A stretch of DNA of 64,000 bases. Origin: Strigamia acuminata. Taxonomy: Eukaryota > Arthropoda > Chilopoda > Geophilomorpha > Linotaeniidae. The stretch spans positions 28,009,118 through 28,073,117 of the forward strand of contig OX442314.1 in assembly GCA_949358305.1 (NCBI GenBank), written 5' to 3'. Position 1 is the stretch's first letter; every line of letters starts with the position of its first letter. Below are positions 53,337-63,610 of this stretch, piece by piece. Both the position numbers and the translations under genes were made by a program. The notes beneath the pieces were generated by a model that saw only the letters and a program-made list of their open reading frames with translations, was not told the origin of the DNA and ran no database searches.

Positions 53337-54438
53337 TGTTTGTGTGTGGGGTTCGACTTCCGGTACTTCCGGTTTGTGTAATGTGACCTGTAATAAAATT
53401 TTTCAAAGCGCAGCGCCACCTTGTTGTGACCCGACTGGACCGGGGTCAACGAAGAGTTTCTCTCGTGACCTCGTTTCGGGTGTAAGGGGAGCCGCAAGCG
53501 CGTCTCCCTTCCCTCAGTGCATTGACATCTAGTCAATGGACAGGCGTCTGCCCTGAGGGAGTGGGGATGGCTCGTCCACCCCACCATTGGGTGATTCCGG
53601 TCACCTGTCAACCTCGCTTTGTGCAAAGGAATGTGCCTTGCACTGAGCGGGCAGAACCAACACAACCATCAAACGAGAAACACACGTAAACCCGTCGTCC
53701 TACAAGATCAGGCCCAAGTAAAATATACTGGGATTGACCAAGGACAAAGGACAATTTACCGTGAGTACGTTTGGTCAGTGTCAAACTCCGCAGAGTAACC
53801 TGCGAGATAAGATTACCACACTATTTTAGCACACCAGCTAGAAATAGTAAAAACCACTCCAGTTTAGCGAGTTGTGCAGACAAACGGTCGCACAAGCCTA
53901 AACTGCAGTTAAACCACGACGAGCGTTCCCGCCGCTGTGTGATCGCCGGGAGCCAGAAGAGTCCGCCGCTGTGTGATCGCCGGACACCACACAAAAACCT
54001 AGACAACAGCCCGAAGTAAGCCTTTTAACTAAGCATTCACTCGCGCCCGACCAGCGTGAGCCCGAAGGACCAGCCAGAGACGAGCCGAGGACGCCATATT
54101 GCCACGCCGGCCCAAGACGACATCGCGTTGCCACAACGACGACGCCATCTTGGACGCGAACGAAACAACAGACGACCTCGCCGATTCCAGCCAGCTTTCA
54201 TCATACCTTTACATTTCCATTTCCCTTCACCCATTCCGATTTACCTTTTACCTACCTTTCATATATATATATAAGATATATCTGTATATTGTCCCACAGA
54301 ATAAATCTATATTATATTTTACCTTTTATATCTGTGTAATCATTTCTTTGGGTAAACCGCTTGAGACAAAGCGGTAGTGAGTTAGTCGAATTAAGTAATC
54401 AACCCACGAGTTAGCGACGGTTAGAGTTGAGCGCGACA
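53337..54438 (+). repeat. 5' LTR of element E (about 1.1 kb)
   Basis: The 3' border (GCGACA) is set by the PBS two bases later. The 5' border (TGTTTGTG) is inferred from the loss of Tc1 similarity and a TGT start. A run of TATATA occurs at about 54261 and AATAAATC at about 54301. Borders need the partner LTR. Confidence 0.65.
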
Positions 54439-54440
54439 CG

Positions 54441-54458
54441 TGGGGGCCTGTCCGGGAT
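54441..54458 (+). promoter_or_regulatory. Primer binding site of element E, tRNA-Pro type
   Basis: TGGGGGCCTGTCCGGGAT matches the tRNA-Pro PBS known from gammaretroviruses at 16 of 18 positions (two adjacent bases swapped). Confidence 0.8.
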
Positions 54459-54510
54459 CAAGTTGAATAACTGATTCTAACCTGTGATTACATCATACCC
54501 AAAGCAAGAA

Positions 54511-57500
54511 ATGGCAGATAATACCCGAGTAACAGATTCCGACTCCGACGCAAACAAGAGAGCCGGCAGTCGTAAAGGCGCCGACTATCACTTGCGATCT
54601 GGAGGTCCCTTACCCAAAGCCTCAGCGCACGAAGCGAGGCAAAAACGGCGTAAGCCTAAACCCGATCGTAGAAGCGCATCAGAGGCATCGCACCCGTCTC
54701 GCGCCGAGACGAGGCAGCGATTGGACGAGACAGAGCGGGGTGAAGAGCAATCTCACTCCAAACTGCCGCGTTCTAACTGTGACGACGAGACGAGCGGAAA
54801 CGAGGTTTTATCCCGTAACCAATCGCCTCGTCTAACGCACGACACCGAGGTGGGCAGTCCGAAAGCAGCGTCTCCGATACAAAAGACGGCCTCAAATACG
54901 ACCGCTAATTCGGCACTAGACACGCCAATTACGCACAGTCGACCAGCCTCGGTAGTGTCTGAAGGGCACAAGTCCAACTCGTCCTCTGTCAAGCGTGTTT
55001 CGAGCCAGCCTTACAGCGTCTCGGGCACCTTGATTGATGCGATGCAGTTGGCACAAGCGGAGGGAGTGAGATACACCCTTCCGACGGGAAAGATTACAGT
55101 GTACGAAACGTTACAAATCGTACGTGCAGCTTTAAAAGCGCACAGTGTATCCCCACAAATCACCATTGTTGAAGGTGCACACGCTCAACAATTGGTTGAT
55201 TCCGCTCAATTTGAAGCGGATGCAGAGAATGAGGCTCGACAAGCCATTCGCGAGAGACGGAGGAAGCTGGCGGAAAGAGAAGCGCAAGCTCTCGAGTACG
55301 GCAGAACCCAGCCCAATCCGACTACTCCCGAGGAGGTAGAAATAGTTGACCGAGCCCTGAGAGCACATCGATATGCTTTCCACTCGCAACAAGAAGCAGA
55401 GCGAGCATTTATGGCCAGATTGCGACGAGATGACCCGAAATCCGTTCGCAAACCAGAGATCAGTTCATCCGAGCTGTCCGACGAGAGCCTAGAGGGAGAC
55501 CCAAAGCGCACGCCGAAGGCCAAACCCAAACCCCAGCCGGAGAGGGCAACACCAGCTACTCCGCGCAAGAGAGATGCGTCGGCCAGAGAACAACAAACTC
55601 GGCCCCGCATGCAAGCTCTCGATTCAGCCACAAATAATGCGATAACGCGATTAATCAACGCTAATAATGCTAGGCGAAATGAAGAGCAAGCTCTCACAAG
55701 TCAACAGCATGATAATCCACAAGGGACTGAGTGGCAACAACCAGTGCCCATCCTTAAAGACGACGAGTCGTCAAGGAGACAATCGCATGATCGCACCTCT
55801 TCGCGAGAAGAAGGCAAACGCGATGAAAGACCGAAATATTTTCACTATGGAAATAGTGATTCGTCGTCAGATGGACTGGAGTCAAATGCACCCAGTCATC
55901 ACGATTCGGAGAGAGGTTCCGGAGAAAGACGAAGGGAAAGAGAACGCGATGAACGCAGGGAAAGGGAACGTGACGACCGTCGTAGGGGCCGGAAAGAGTC
56001 AAACTCTTCACGGCGCAACCCGCCACGCCGCTCACCGTCTCCCGACCCCAGCTCCGACCCCTCATCCAACGACGACAGACGAAAGGATAAATCAAGTAAT
56101 CGCCGGAAGAGATCCAACTCTCCGCGCGATAGAGAGAAACGACGTCGATCGGAAAATAGCGACCACCGACGGGAGGAGTTTCAGGACCTTCCCCGACAAA
56201 GCGCGTTTACCGATTCGACGGGTCGGCAGTATACGATGGGAGAGCTTGGAAGAGCACTACTTGGCTCGTTAAAAGCCGAGGGAATCGATCTGAGCAAACG
56301 AAACGATCGTAATCGTAGCACTGGTGACCGCGTAAAGAAAAAATACGCTGTCTCCCGACGTGACACCATGAGTGTTACCGGGAATATTAGGTGGCAATTT
56401 TATATTCAGAACCGTTTCGACGGGTCATGGAAAGCGGGAGATCGCTTCCTTGACGAAGTAATTCGAATTAAGACTGCCACTAAAGCCACCGTAGGAGACA
56501 TGCTCACCCACGGTATTGTCGAGCTAATGACAGGCTCGGCACGTGAGTGGTACCAAGGATTGAAAGGCGTCAATTGGGACGACTTTTTAATGAGATTCGA
56601 CCTGCGCTACGGCGAGACACCCGAAGAGGTGAGCCGAAAGATGCGAGGTCTTCGCCAGATGCCTGGTGAAACCATAATGGATTACGACATTCGCGCCAGA
56701 TTGTTGTTCGAAAAGGCCCCGATGGAATTTCATGCCACGGGATTCAACCTTTTCTTTCTCGGCGGTTTGTCGGAGTACTCGCAACGGGTGCTACTTGAAG
56801 AAAGGGCACCGACAGGAGGCAGCTACGAGGAGATGAGCGCCTTCCTGTTCGAGAACACGATAGATATCGAGAAGAGATATTATTCCGCTTTACCAGAAGC
56901 GGAGAAAGCAGCAACCGCTAAACGTCTCAAGTTGAGTGCGGAAAGATATGGGGCGACAGATAAGATTATGCGCCCTACTGAATATCTTAGCGGTATAATG
57001 GAGCTGGCAGAAGCTAGCGTTGGTTTACAAATAAAAAATAAACTGACATCCACGCTGCCTTCCAACCCTTTGGCCGCCCCTAAAAAGGCACCGACAGCGT
57101 CAGCCATGCAAGCGACACTGGAGGAGGTCAAGGAGGGGGAGGAAGCCGGACAAAATGCCGGAAAATCAGACGAAAAAGAAGAAAAAGACGATTATTCGAC
57201 GGACGAAGAAATACGAAGCTATCGCGATACCTTATCAACGGGTTGCGATGAGGAAGGACCGCTAGTACATCTCATCCATCGAGATAGAGCGGTAGAAGAA
57301 TTTCGCGCCAGGTTAAAACCAAATGCCGGCCGAATTCCGAAGTATTTTCGGAAAAATTACACGCCACCGTCGAAAGCAGACCCTGAAAAAAAGAAATCGA
57401 TTGAAGCCCCAAGAGACAAATCAAATATTCGTTGTTTTAAGTGTAACCAACCGGGTCACTATTCCAATGAGTGCCCAAGAACAGCGAAAGAAGACGCTAA

Positions 57501-57594
57501 ATTTGACGCAATAATGAAGCAGATGGCAGAGATTAAACTCGCCATGGCAAAAAATGAGTCAAAAAACGAGTCAGCGCAGGCGGCGAAGAAATAA
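54511..57594 (+). CDS. gag: Gag polyprotein of element E (1027 residues)
   Basis: ATG at 54511 (MADNTRVTDSDSD) is chosen; the frame is open to GTG 54484 but no earlier ATG exists. N-terminal 400 residues are charged and low-complexity with a possible coiled coil (about 240-310). Residues about 410-553 are an Arg/Asp/Ser/Glu-rich SR/RD segment (RRRERERDERRERERDDRR) like splicing-factor RS domains. The capsid domain runs about 620-800 (FDGSWKAGDRFLDE, W-x-x-F). A zinc knuckle CFKCNQPGHYSNEC lies near residue 975. It ends TAA 57592. About twice the usual gag length, because of the N-terminal additions. It resembles gag of element A in layout. Confidence 0.9.
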   Translation: MADNTRVTDSDSDANKRAGSRKGADYHLRSGGPLPKASAHEARQKRRKPKPDRRSASEASHPSRAETRQRLDETERGEEQSHSKLPRSNCDDETSGNEVLSRNQSPRLTHDTEVGSPKAASPIQKTASNTTANSALDTPITHSRPASVVSEGHKSNSSSVKRVSSQPYSVSGTLIDAMQLAQAEGVRYTLPTGKITVYETLQIVRAALKAHSVSPQITIVEGAHAQQLVDSAQFEADAENEARQAIRERRRKLAEREAQALEYGRTQPNPTTPEEVEIVDRALRAHRYAFHSQQEAERAFMARLRRDDPKSVRKPEISSSELSDESLEGDPKRTPKAKPKPQPERATPATPRKRDASAREQQTRPRMQALDSATNNAITRLINANNARRNEEQALTSQQHDNPQGTEWQQPVPILKDDESSRRQSHDRTSSREEGKRDERPKYFHYGNSDSSSDGLESNAPSHHDSERGSGERRRERERDERRERERDDRRRGRKESNSSRRNPPRRSPSPDPSSDPSSNDDRRKDKSSNRRKRSNSPRDREKRRRSENSDHRREEFQDLPRQSAFTDSTGRQYTMGELGRALLGSLKAEGIDLSKRNDRNRSTGDRVKKKYAVSRRDTMSVTGNIRWQFYIQNRFDGSWKAGDRFLDEVIRIKTATKATVGDMLTHGIVELMTGSAREWYQGLKGVNWDDFLMRFDLRYGETPEEVSRKMRGLRQMPGETIMDYDIRARLLFEKAPMEFHATGFNLFFLGGLSEYSQRVLLEERAPTGGSYEEMSAFLFENTIDIEKRYYSALPEAEKAATAKRLKLSAERYGATDKIMRPTEYLSGIMELAEASVGLQIKNKLTSTLPSNPLAAPKKAPTASAMQATLEEVKEGEEAGQNAGKSDEKEEKDDYSTDEEIRSYRDTLSTGCDEEGPLVHLIHRDRAVEEFRARLKPNAGRIPKYFRKNYTPPSKADPEKKKSIEAPRDKSNIRCFKCNQPGHYSNECPRTAKEDAKFDAIMKQMAEIKLAMAKNESKNESAQAAKK

Positions 57595-57612
57595 CTTCTC
57601 GACCGTCTGCGC
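57561..57612 (+). promoter_or_regulatory. -1 frameshift signal at the gag-pol junction of element E
   Basis: Gag codons TCA AAA AAC GAG contain A AAA AAC (57561-57567). After a 6-nt spacer GCGCAGGCGG (57574-57583) pairs with CCGTCTGCGC (57603-57612): 10 bp with one G-U. The gag stop is in the loop, where GAAG/CTTC can extend the stem. The -1 frame opens at 57558, three bases before the heptamer, and runs into pol. Confidence 0.9.
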
Positions 57613-57617
57613 CATTC

Positions 57618-60600
57618 ATGAAGAAGAAGGGGTTTAACAAAGGGTTCGATAAGCCGCCACCAGTCAAAGAAATGGGTAGTGACATAGCTAACGCCCAAAT
57701 TCAAGACAGGGCCAACAACGCTTTGCAGGTAATTAGCGCAAACGCTGAGGCTGAGGCGGAAGAACCGAACCTACTGCTTGAAGAATTACCTCAAGTAGTC
57801 GAAGACACAGAAGAATTTCGTGTTTTCATGTGCAACGTGGCGGTCGAATACACCAACCGCCTATGCATGTTGCCCATGACAATAGAACGTGAAAAAATTA
57901 TGGGACTGCTAGACTCGGGAGCAGATCGCTCGTTCGTTTCCGAAGACATAGTAGCATCATTGGGTCTCACCGATAAGATAAAAGGCGTTAATAAAAATAT
58001 ACGTCTAAAAACCGCCAACGGAATGGCGCGTCCAAAAGGAGTTATATTATTGACCATGGAGTGGCTCGGAGGAGTAGAACAGCACCCTTTCCTGGTCCTG
58101 CCCACATGCGACAGAATTTTTCTGTTGGGCTTAGACCTCATGGCGTCAATGGAAATACAACCAAATCCAATAACGAAATCTTGGAATTATATCAGAAATG
58201 ATAAGGAAAGACCCGCAATTGTCGTGCCACCAGCTCTTGTAAAAGAAGCGGCCGACAAGACACAGTGGGAGAAAGGCCTAAAGAAATTCGTTCAAGACTA
58301 CGATTTTAAAGCATTCGTAACAGAATTGCAACGGGACAATGTAGTGGAAACGCTTGTCGCCGACGCCGCTTTAGAATTAAACGAAGCGGCAGCCCTACGA
58401 AGGGTCCTACTTAAATATGAGGGGATCCTGTCGAAAAAACCGGGCCGAACGAATAAGGCTATTCACGAAATTAAATTGACGGATAATAAACCTATACGAG
58501 TTGCGTATAAGGGAATGAACCCGCAAAAACGTGAAATAGTGCAAAAAATGTGCCAAGAAATGCTAGACAGTGGCATTGTCTCCGAGGCCCAGGGAGAATA
58601 CGCGACGCGAGTTGTACTCGTGATGCGCCCGGGCTCGGACCCACGCCTATGCATTGATTACCGCCCATTAAACGCGGTGACAGAAATAGATCCCATACAG
58701 ATGCCGTCTATCGAATCCATTTTGAGAGAGCTTAGCCCCTTTTCTTGGGTTACGACGATGGATCTGTCGAAGGGATACTGGCAAGTTGAGATGAGGCCAG
58801 AGGATAAGATAAAAACAGCATTTTACTCGCCAATTGGACGGTTGATGTTCAACGTCATGCCATTTGGTTTAGTGAATGCTCCCAGTACCTTTCAGAGGCT
58901 AATCGAAAGCGTATTGGGTGATATCCTGCATCAGTTTGTATGGGCATACCTAGATGACATAGTTATTGCCTCCAAAACATTCGAAGAGCACATTGAGCAC
59001 ATCGACCAAGTGCTCACCCGGCTGGCAAAAGCTGGGTTACACGTGCATCCGGGCAAGAGCAAGTTCTGTCGAAAGGAGCTTGCCTTCCTGGGTTATCGCA
59101 TTGGAGTCAATGGTTTAGCTATTGGCCCCGAAAAAATCGATGCGATTAATCGTTTCCCACCACCCGAGGACGTTAAAGGTGTCCAACGGTTTATGGGAAT
59201 GATAAACTTCTTCGGCAGGTTGCTACCGGGTCTAGCTGAAGTGGCAGCCCCAGTTACCGACCTCCTGAAGAATGAAAACGAATTTGTATGGTCAAATGAG
59301 TGCAGCTTCGCATTTAATGCGATAAAGAGGATGCTGACGGAAGTCGGCGTAATGCCTCTACCCGACCTAAACCGGCCGTTCATATTACATACGGACGCCA
59401 GCAGAGTTGGGTTGGGAGCCGCGTTGCTTCAAACACACGTGCGCGACGGAGTCGAACAAGACCTGCCGTGCATGTTTATAAGTCGCAAACTCCAAGGCGC
59501 TGAAAAAAATTACAACGCCACAGAGTTGGAGTGTTTAGCCGTTGTGTGGGCCATAAGGAAATTCAGAGATTATCTCGAATATACCAAATTTGTAGTCCAC
59601 ACAGATCATCAAGCGTTACAATGGCTGATGAAATTAAAGGAGCCAGCAGGTCGACTAGCCAGATGGCAGTTAGAACTGATGGCATGCGACTTGACCATTC
59701 AATACAAGCCCGGCAAATATAACGTCGTGGCTGACGCTCTGTCACGGGCACCAGTGTCAGATCCAATCGACGCTGACGATGATGGCGAGGATGACTCCCG
59801 CATCATTTATTGCCCTACGAGTTGTCACCGTTGGGATTTAAGGAAGATGAATGAAATTCCTACCGCGTCTCCGGCAGATGTAAAATTCTGTGGATTCTGG
59901 ACGCGGTTATACCAACCAGCTGCTGACAATTACCCAAACGCAAAGAAGGAATTTAAGCTAGAGCGGAGAATAAATGACCCGCTTCTAAGCGCCTTCCACG
60001 CTCGTGTCAGCAAGCAAATGAAAAGCAATCCCCCAACAAGGGAGGAAATAATTGTGCAACAAAAATTAGACAAAAAATGTCAGGACAGAGCTAGATTCGT
60101 ACTGACAGGAAAATATCCGCCCAACTTAACCAGAAGGCAGAAGCGTCGTTATGCACACGAATCCATAGATTACCTATTGGATGACGGCCTTTTAGTGAAA
60201 CATCACCCAAATCACCAAGATGACTTGAGTGAATCGGACACCGCAGTAAAGGTAGTAATACCTGCTTCCTTAATCGGTCGCGTGCTGTGGTTGTTACACG
60301 GGCACCCGCTTGCGAGCCATGCGGGAGTAAGCAGAACACTCTATCGTGCTACACAGCTTTTTCACTGGACAGGGATGAAAAAAGATATCGCTCTTTTTGT
60401 CCACCAATGTCAGCGATGTCAAGCGTGTAAGCCGAGGAGAAAATCACCATTCGAAACTATCTTCTTAGGGCCTTACGCGCCTTTTGATTGTTTAAGTGTC
60501 GATGTGATGGGCCCAAAACCCGTTACGGGAAATAAAAATGCGTACATTATCGTAATAATGGACGTGGCGACTCGTTGGCCCGAGTTGTACGCCGTCGCTA

Positions 60601-61688
60601 GACCTTCAGCAGAGAAAATCGTTGAATGTATCTACGACGTGGCGTTACGTTACGGATTTCCACGTAAAATAATATCCGATAACGGACCCCAATTTATCTC
60701 GAAAATTTGGGGTAAGTTTTGTGAGAAATTCGGGATTGTGGCGTCACATACCTCGACCTACAATCCCAGAACAAATCCCGTTGAGCGACTCAACAGGGAC
60801 ATTAAATATGCACTAAGCATATTCACTGACATCCACAATAGGTGGGATGAATACTTGAGGGAGATCGCGTTCAGCATACGAACAACAGTCTCGAGGACGA
60901 GAGATTTTTCTCCGGCCTACCTCAACTTCGCCCGAGAGCTACGAGTGCCTTGGGACCCACGAGTGGCAGAGTCGGTAAATGTGGTGGACCCAGAGAAACC
61001 ACATGAGTATGTGTATAAATTGGAGCAAACAATTTCGAGCACATACAAACATATGATGGCGCACATTTTTAACATGCGCGACCGCATTTTACAAGATAAA
61101 AGCGGTGGAAAATTTGTGAATTTCGAGAACAATGATTTAGTGTGGAAGGACACACACATCCTCTCAAATGCAGCGAGAGGAATCACCGCCAGCTTGGCCG
61201 ACAAGAGAGATGGTCCGTATGTGATCATCGGCAAGCATGGCGGTAACGCGTATAAATTACGCAAGCTCGAGGACAACACCGAGCATAAGTCGATACAAGT
61301 ACGAGAGTTAACTCCGTACATTCCGGAATTCCCGCAAGAAATGTGGGCCAAAGGCCAAGTCAAGTCTAAAACTGACGGCCAAATCGTCGATATGTTCGCT
61401 GGCGAGTTGGAAAAAGCACCGCCAAGTGACAACGAGGAGTATTTCGACGCCCCTTCACCTCCGGTAAACGAGATAGTTGAATCCGTTCCGGATCCAATTT
61501 TGGTCGGGGGGGAAACAGGAGAAACTCCTGAAACAAACACAAAAAACACGGATAAAAAAGAAAACAATAATGAGGAGGTACAGACACAAAAAACAACAAA
61601 AAATATCGTACCTGCCTCGATCCGTAACCTGCGACCAAAAAGAGATAATCCGTTTATAAAAGGCGGAAAGGTCGTAGGAAAAAAGTAA
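57618..61688 (+). CDS. pol: Pol polyprotein of element E (PR-RT-RNaseH-IN)
   Basis: 1356 codons from the first ATG; the frame is already open from 57558 and is probably entered from gag. Domains: aspartic protease LLDSGADRSFVS at about 97; RT with YLDD near 443; RNase H HTDAS near 591; integrase zinc domain (HGHPLASHAG… CQRCQACK) near 894-935; core D (SVDVMGP), SDNGPQF near 1020, final E 34 residues later; acidic, Lys-rich tail. There are no stops or missing catalytic residues. The GPKP and DX34E arrangement is shared with B and C, so these three are relatives. Confidence 0.93.
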   Translation: MKKKGFNKGFDKPPPVKEMGSDIANAQIQDRANNALQVISANAEAEAEEPNLLLEELPQVVEDTEEFRVFMCNVAVEYTNRLCMLPMTIEREKIMGLLDSGADRSFVSEDIVASLGLTDKIKGVNKNIRLKTANGMARPKGVILLTMEWLGGVEQHPFLVLPTCDRIFLLGLDLMASMEIQPNPITKSWNYIRNDKERPAIVVPPALVKEAADKTQWEKGLKKFVQDYDFKAFVTELQRDNVVETLVADAALELNEAAALRRVLLKYEGILSKKPGRTNKAIHEIKLTDNKPIRVAYKGMNPQKREIVQKMCQEMLDSGIVSEAQGEYATRVVLVMRPGSDPRLCIDYRPLNAVTEIDPIQMPSIESILRELSPFSWVTTMDLSKGYWQVEMRPEDKIKTAFYSPIGRLMFNVMPFGLVNAPSTFQRLIESVLGDILHQFVWAYLDDIVIASKTFEEHIEHIDQVLTRLAKAGLHVHPGKSKFCRKELAFLGYRIGVNGLAIGPEKIDAINRFPPPEDVKGVQRFMGMINFFGRLLPGLAEVAAPVTDLLKNENEFVWSNECSFAFNAIKRMLTEVGVMPLPDLNRPFILHTDASRVGLGAALLQTHVRDGVEQDLPCMFISRKLQGAEKNYNATELECLAVVWAIRKFRDYLEYTKFVVHTDHQALQWLMKLKEPAGRLARWQLELMACDLTIQYKPGKYNVVADALSRAPVSDPIDADDDGEDDSRIIYCPTSCHRWDLRKMNEIPTASPADVKFCGFWTRLYQPAADNYPNAKKEFKLERRINDPLLSAFHARVSKQMKSNPPTREEIIVQQKLDKKCQDRARFVLTGKYPPNLTRRQKRRYAHESIDYLLDDGLLVKHHPNHQDDLSESDTAVKVVIPASLIGRVLWLLHGHPLASHAGVSRTLYRATQLFHWTGMKKDIALFVHQCQRCQACKPRRKSPFETIFLGPYAPFDCLSVDVMGPKPVTGNKNAYIIVIMDVATRWPELYAVARPSAEKIVECIYDVALRYGFPRKIISDNGPQFISKIWGKFCEKFGIVASHTSTYNPRTNPVERLNRDIKYALSIFTDIHNRWDEYLREIAFSIRTTVSRTRDFSPAYLNFARELRVPWDPRVAESVNVVDPEKPHEYVYKLEQTISSTYKHMMAHIFNMRDRILQDKSGGKFVNFENNDLVWKDTHILSNAARGITASLADKRDGPYVIIGKHGGNAYKLRKLEDNTEHKSIQVRELTPYIPEFPQEMWAKGQVKSKTDGQIVDMFAGELEKAPPSDNEEYFDAPSPPVNEIVESVPDPILVGGETGETPETNTKNTDKKENNNEEVQTQKTTKNIVPASIRNLRPKRDNPFIKGGKVVGKK

Positions 61689-62157
61689 AATAAATTACGA
61701 GTCGATGGCGGCACTAAAAATAAATGTAATCGACCGATAGTGCAAGCCATCACGTCGCAGAAAATTTCGCTAAGTCCAACAAAGCGGATATCGGTCGAAT
61801 TCGCGTCACGAGATGGCGTGGAAACGCGGGACCCGTAGCAAAATTATCGGCACGGGTCGGATACCGCGTGCAAAAGACCCCGTAGCAGCAATCGCGCACG
61901 GGAGTGAGAACAAAGGAGACCCGTAGCGTAACATGCGCACGGGTAGGTGCGCACTAGTCTCAAACACCCGGGTTCTGGAGTATATTACCCAGAATCCATC
62001 GCGATTACCTCGTGTTCACACGGACTTCCGCTTTTCACAGCTGATCTCTGCATTCGTGCGTGATCCTCGTTTTTAACATTTTACCGAGTTTTTTTTTGAG
62101 ATAGTTTTATCATCCTTTTTTCAATCGTGATTGAGCTTTTTGTGCGCGCTCCTCGCC
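61689..62157 (+). other. Region between pol and ORF3 of element E, with three tandem hairpins
   Basis: No coding frame. Three ACCCGTAGC…GCACGGGT-type inverted repeats lie at 61830-61856, 61878-61901 and 61918-61943. The sequence is GC-rich relative to the host. The ORF3 start follows at 62158. Confidence 0.7.
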
Positions 62158-63610
62158 ATGGACGAGGAAGAGAACGACGTGCTTGCCATCGAGCACGATG
62201 ACGAGGAAAACTGGGACCGCGATGTAAACCAAGTCCAACCCGATCAGGTAGAAGTCGGCATCGGCACATGAGAATTATTTCCGTGCTGCTGAAAGAGAAA
62301 TTTTGTTGACTAATACCTGACATGAGTGCTTTGCACTCACAATAGCGTATAATTAATTATTAACCGCGATCGCTCACACGATCGTATTTTTTTCTTGTTA
62401 ATTTGTTTTCGGGGTGCGAGCGCAGACTTCAAGTCGCCTCGCGTCTCGAAAATTCCTCATGACTTGAGTCACGAGCGAGACAATGGGCTCGAGCCATAAA
62501 TAATTTTATGACAAGGGGAGAATATTCTGTAAAAGAATATTTTTCTCCACAAGTAATTTGACGCATCAAATTGATGCAACTTCACATTCGTACGATGAAT
62601 TTTTCGATGTGTTAGATAAATTTAATTTGACTTTAACTTTTTTTTAAAAATTAGACAAAGTCCGACTTCGGAATAATTCTTTATTAGGTTTATTTATTTA
62701 ATAAAATTTCGACAAGCACATTTATTGTGCAATTTTAGTAATAATTTACACCCGACGAATTCTTTTTACGAATGACTGATAATTATTAATTTAATTATTA
62801 GTAATGTCCTAATTAATGTTAGAATTAATTTGAAGTAAAATCTGATGAAAAGAATCCAGATTAAAGGCTCGATTCCGTCTCGCTGTGCGTTTTGGACATG
62901 AGACAGATTTTTACGTGATGACTTCTCTTTTTCTATCCGACGAGGGACAATTCGTCCTACGTTTGCACCGATAGACAGGAATCGGTCTCGACGGACGGCT
63001 GCACGTATCGGCAACGTCCCTCGAAACCAACCATTTATCTACGTATTTAATATTAACTTTTTATTAATCGTTTATTTCTCCACCCTTCCAGATGGCATTA
63101 CGTAGAACATGGGGACCATTAGACCCCGCTTGCATCACTCGTGGCGGGATATTTCGAGGCGCGCTGCCCGATTTTTACCGACGATGTTTCGGCGAAGACG
63201 CCGACCCTTGGCGCCTGCGAATACTACATTCCCGATGCATCGCCCGACGTTGGGTACGAGACTGCACGCTCCTGGATACGTTCCCGGAGGGAATGCGCGA
63301 AGGCATCGCCACAGAGTTAGCTCGTGACGATGACCCGAAATCGCCAATTTTCCACCCCGGATTGTCAAGTCAGTACACTGGCAACCCGGCGGAGGAACAC
63401 GTGCTGCATGCGTGGCGAGCAGCCGAGACAGAAGAGGCCCGTGAGGCCATCTATCAGCATTATAGACAACAGCTGGTGGATACCGCTGCGGCAGTGGCCG
63501 AGCGCATCCTCCAAAACGAGGGGATGACCGCGGATGATATTCATCTGTGGTTTGAGAGGCTACGATTGGGAGAGAGTAGCCCCAGTGGAGACCTCGGATG
63601 GGAATTTTAA
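62158..63610 (+). CDS. Third ORF of element E, probably two exons, unknown function
   Basis: Exon 1, 62158-62247 (30 codons, acidic, MDEEENDVLAIEHDDEENW), ends at CAG/GTAGAAGT. Exon 2, from 63092, follows a textbook acceptor (TTTCTCCACCCTTCCAG/ATGG). Both are phase 0, and the 844-nt intron is AT-rich with stops in every frame. Exon 2 (63092-63610, 172 codons) could alternatively start at its own ATG. The protein is rich in Arg, Trp and acidic residues with helical stretches (EEHVLHAWRAAETEEAREAI), has no signal peptide or membrane helix, and belongs to no family I recognise. It ends TAA 63608, overlapping the next frame. Confidence 0.55.

Noticed and set aside
54484-54510. Extension of gag E to an upstream GTG
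   Set aside because: A eukaryotic element is expected to start at ATG; 54511 is the first ATG in the frame.
63598-63610. Programmed -1 frameshift joining the two ORF3 frames of E
   Set aside because: No X XXY YYZ heptamer is in register with the first frame near the overlap.
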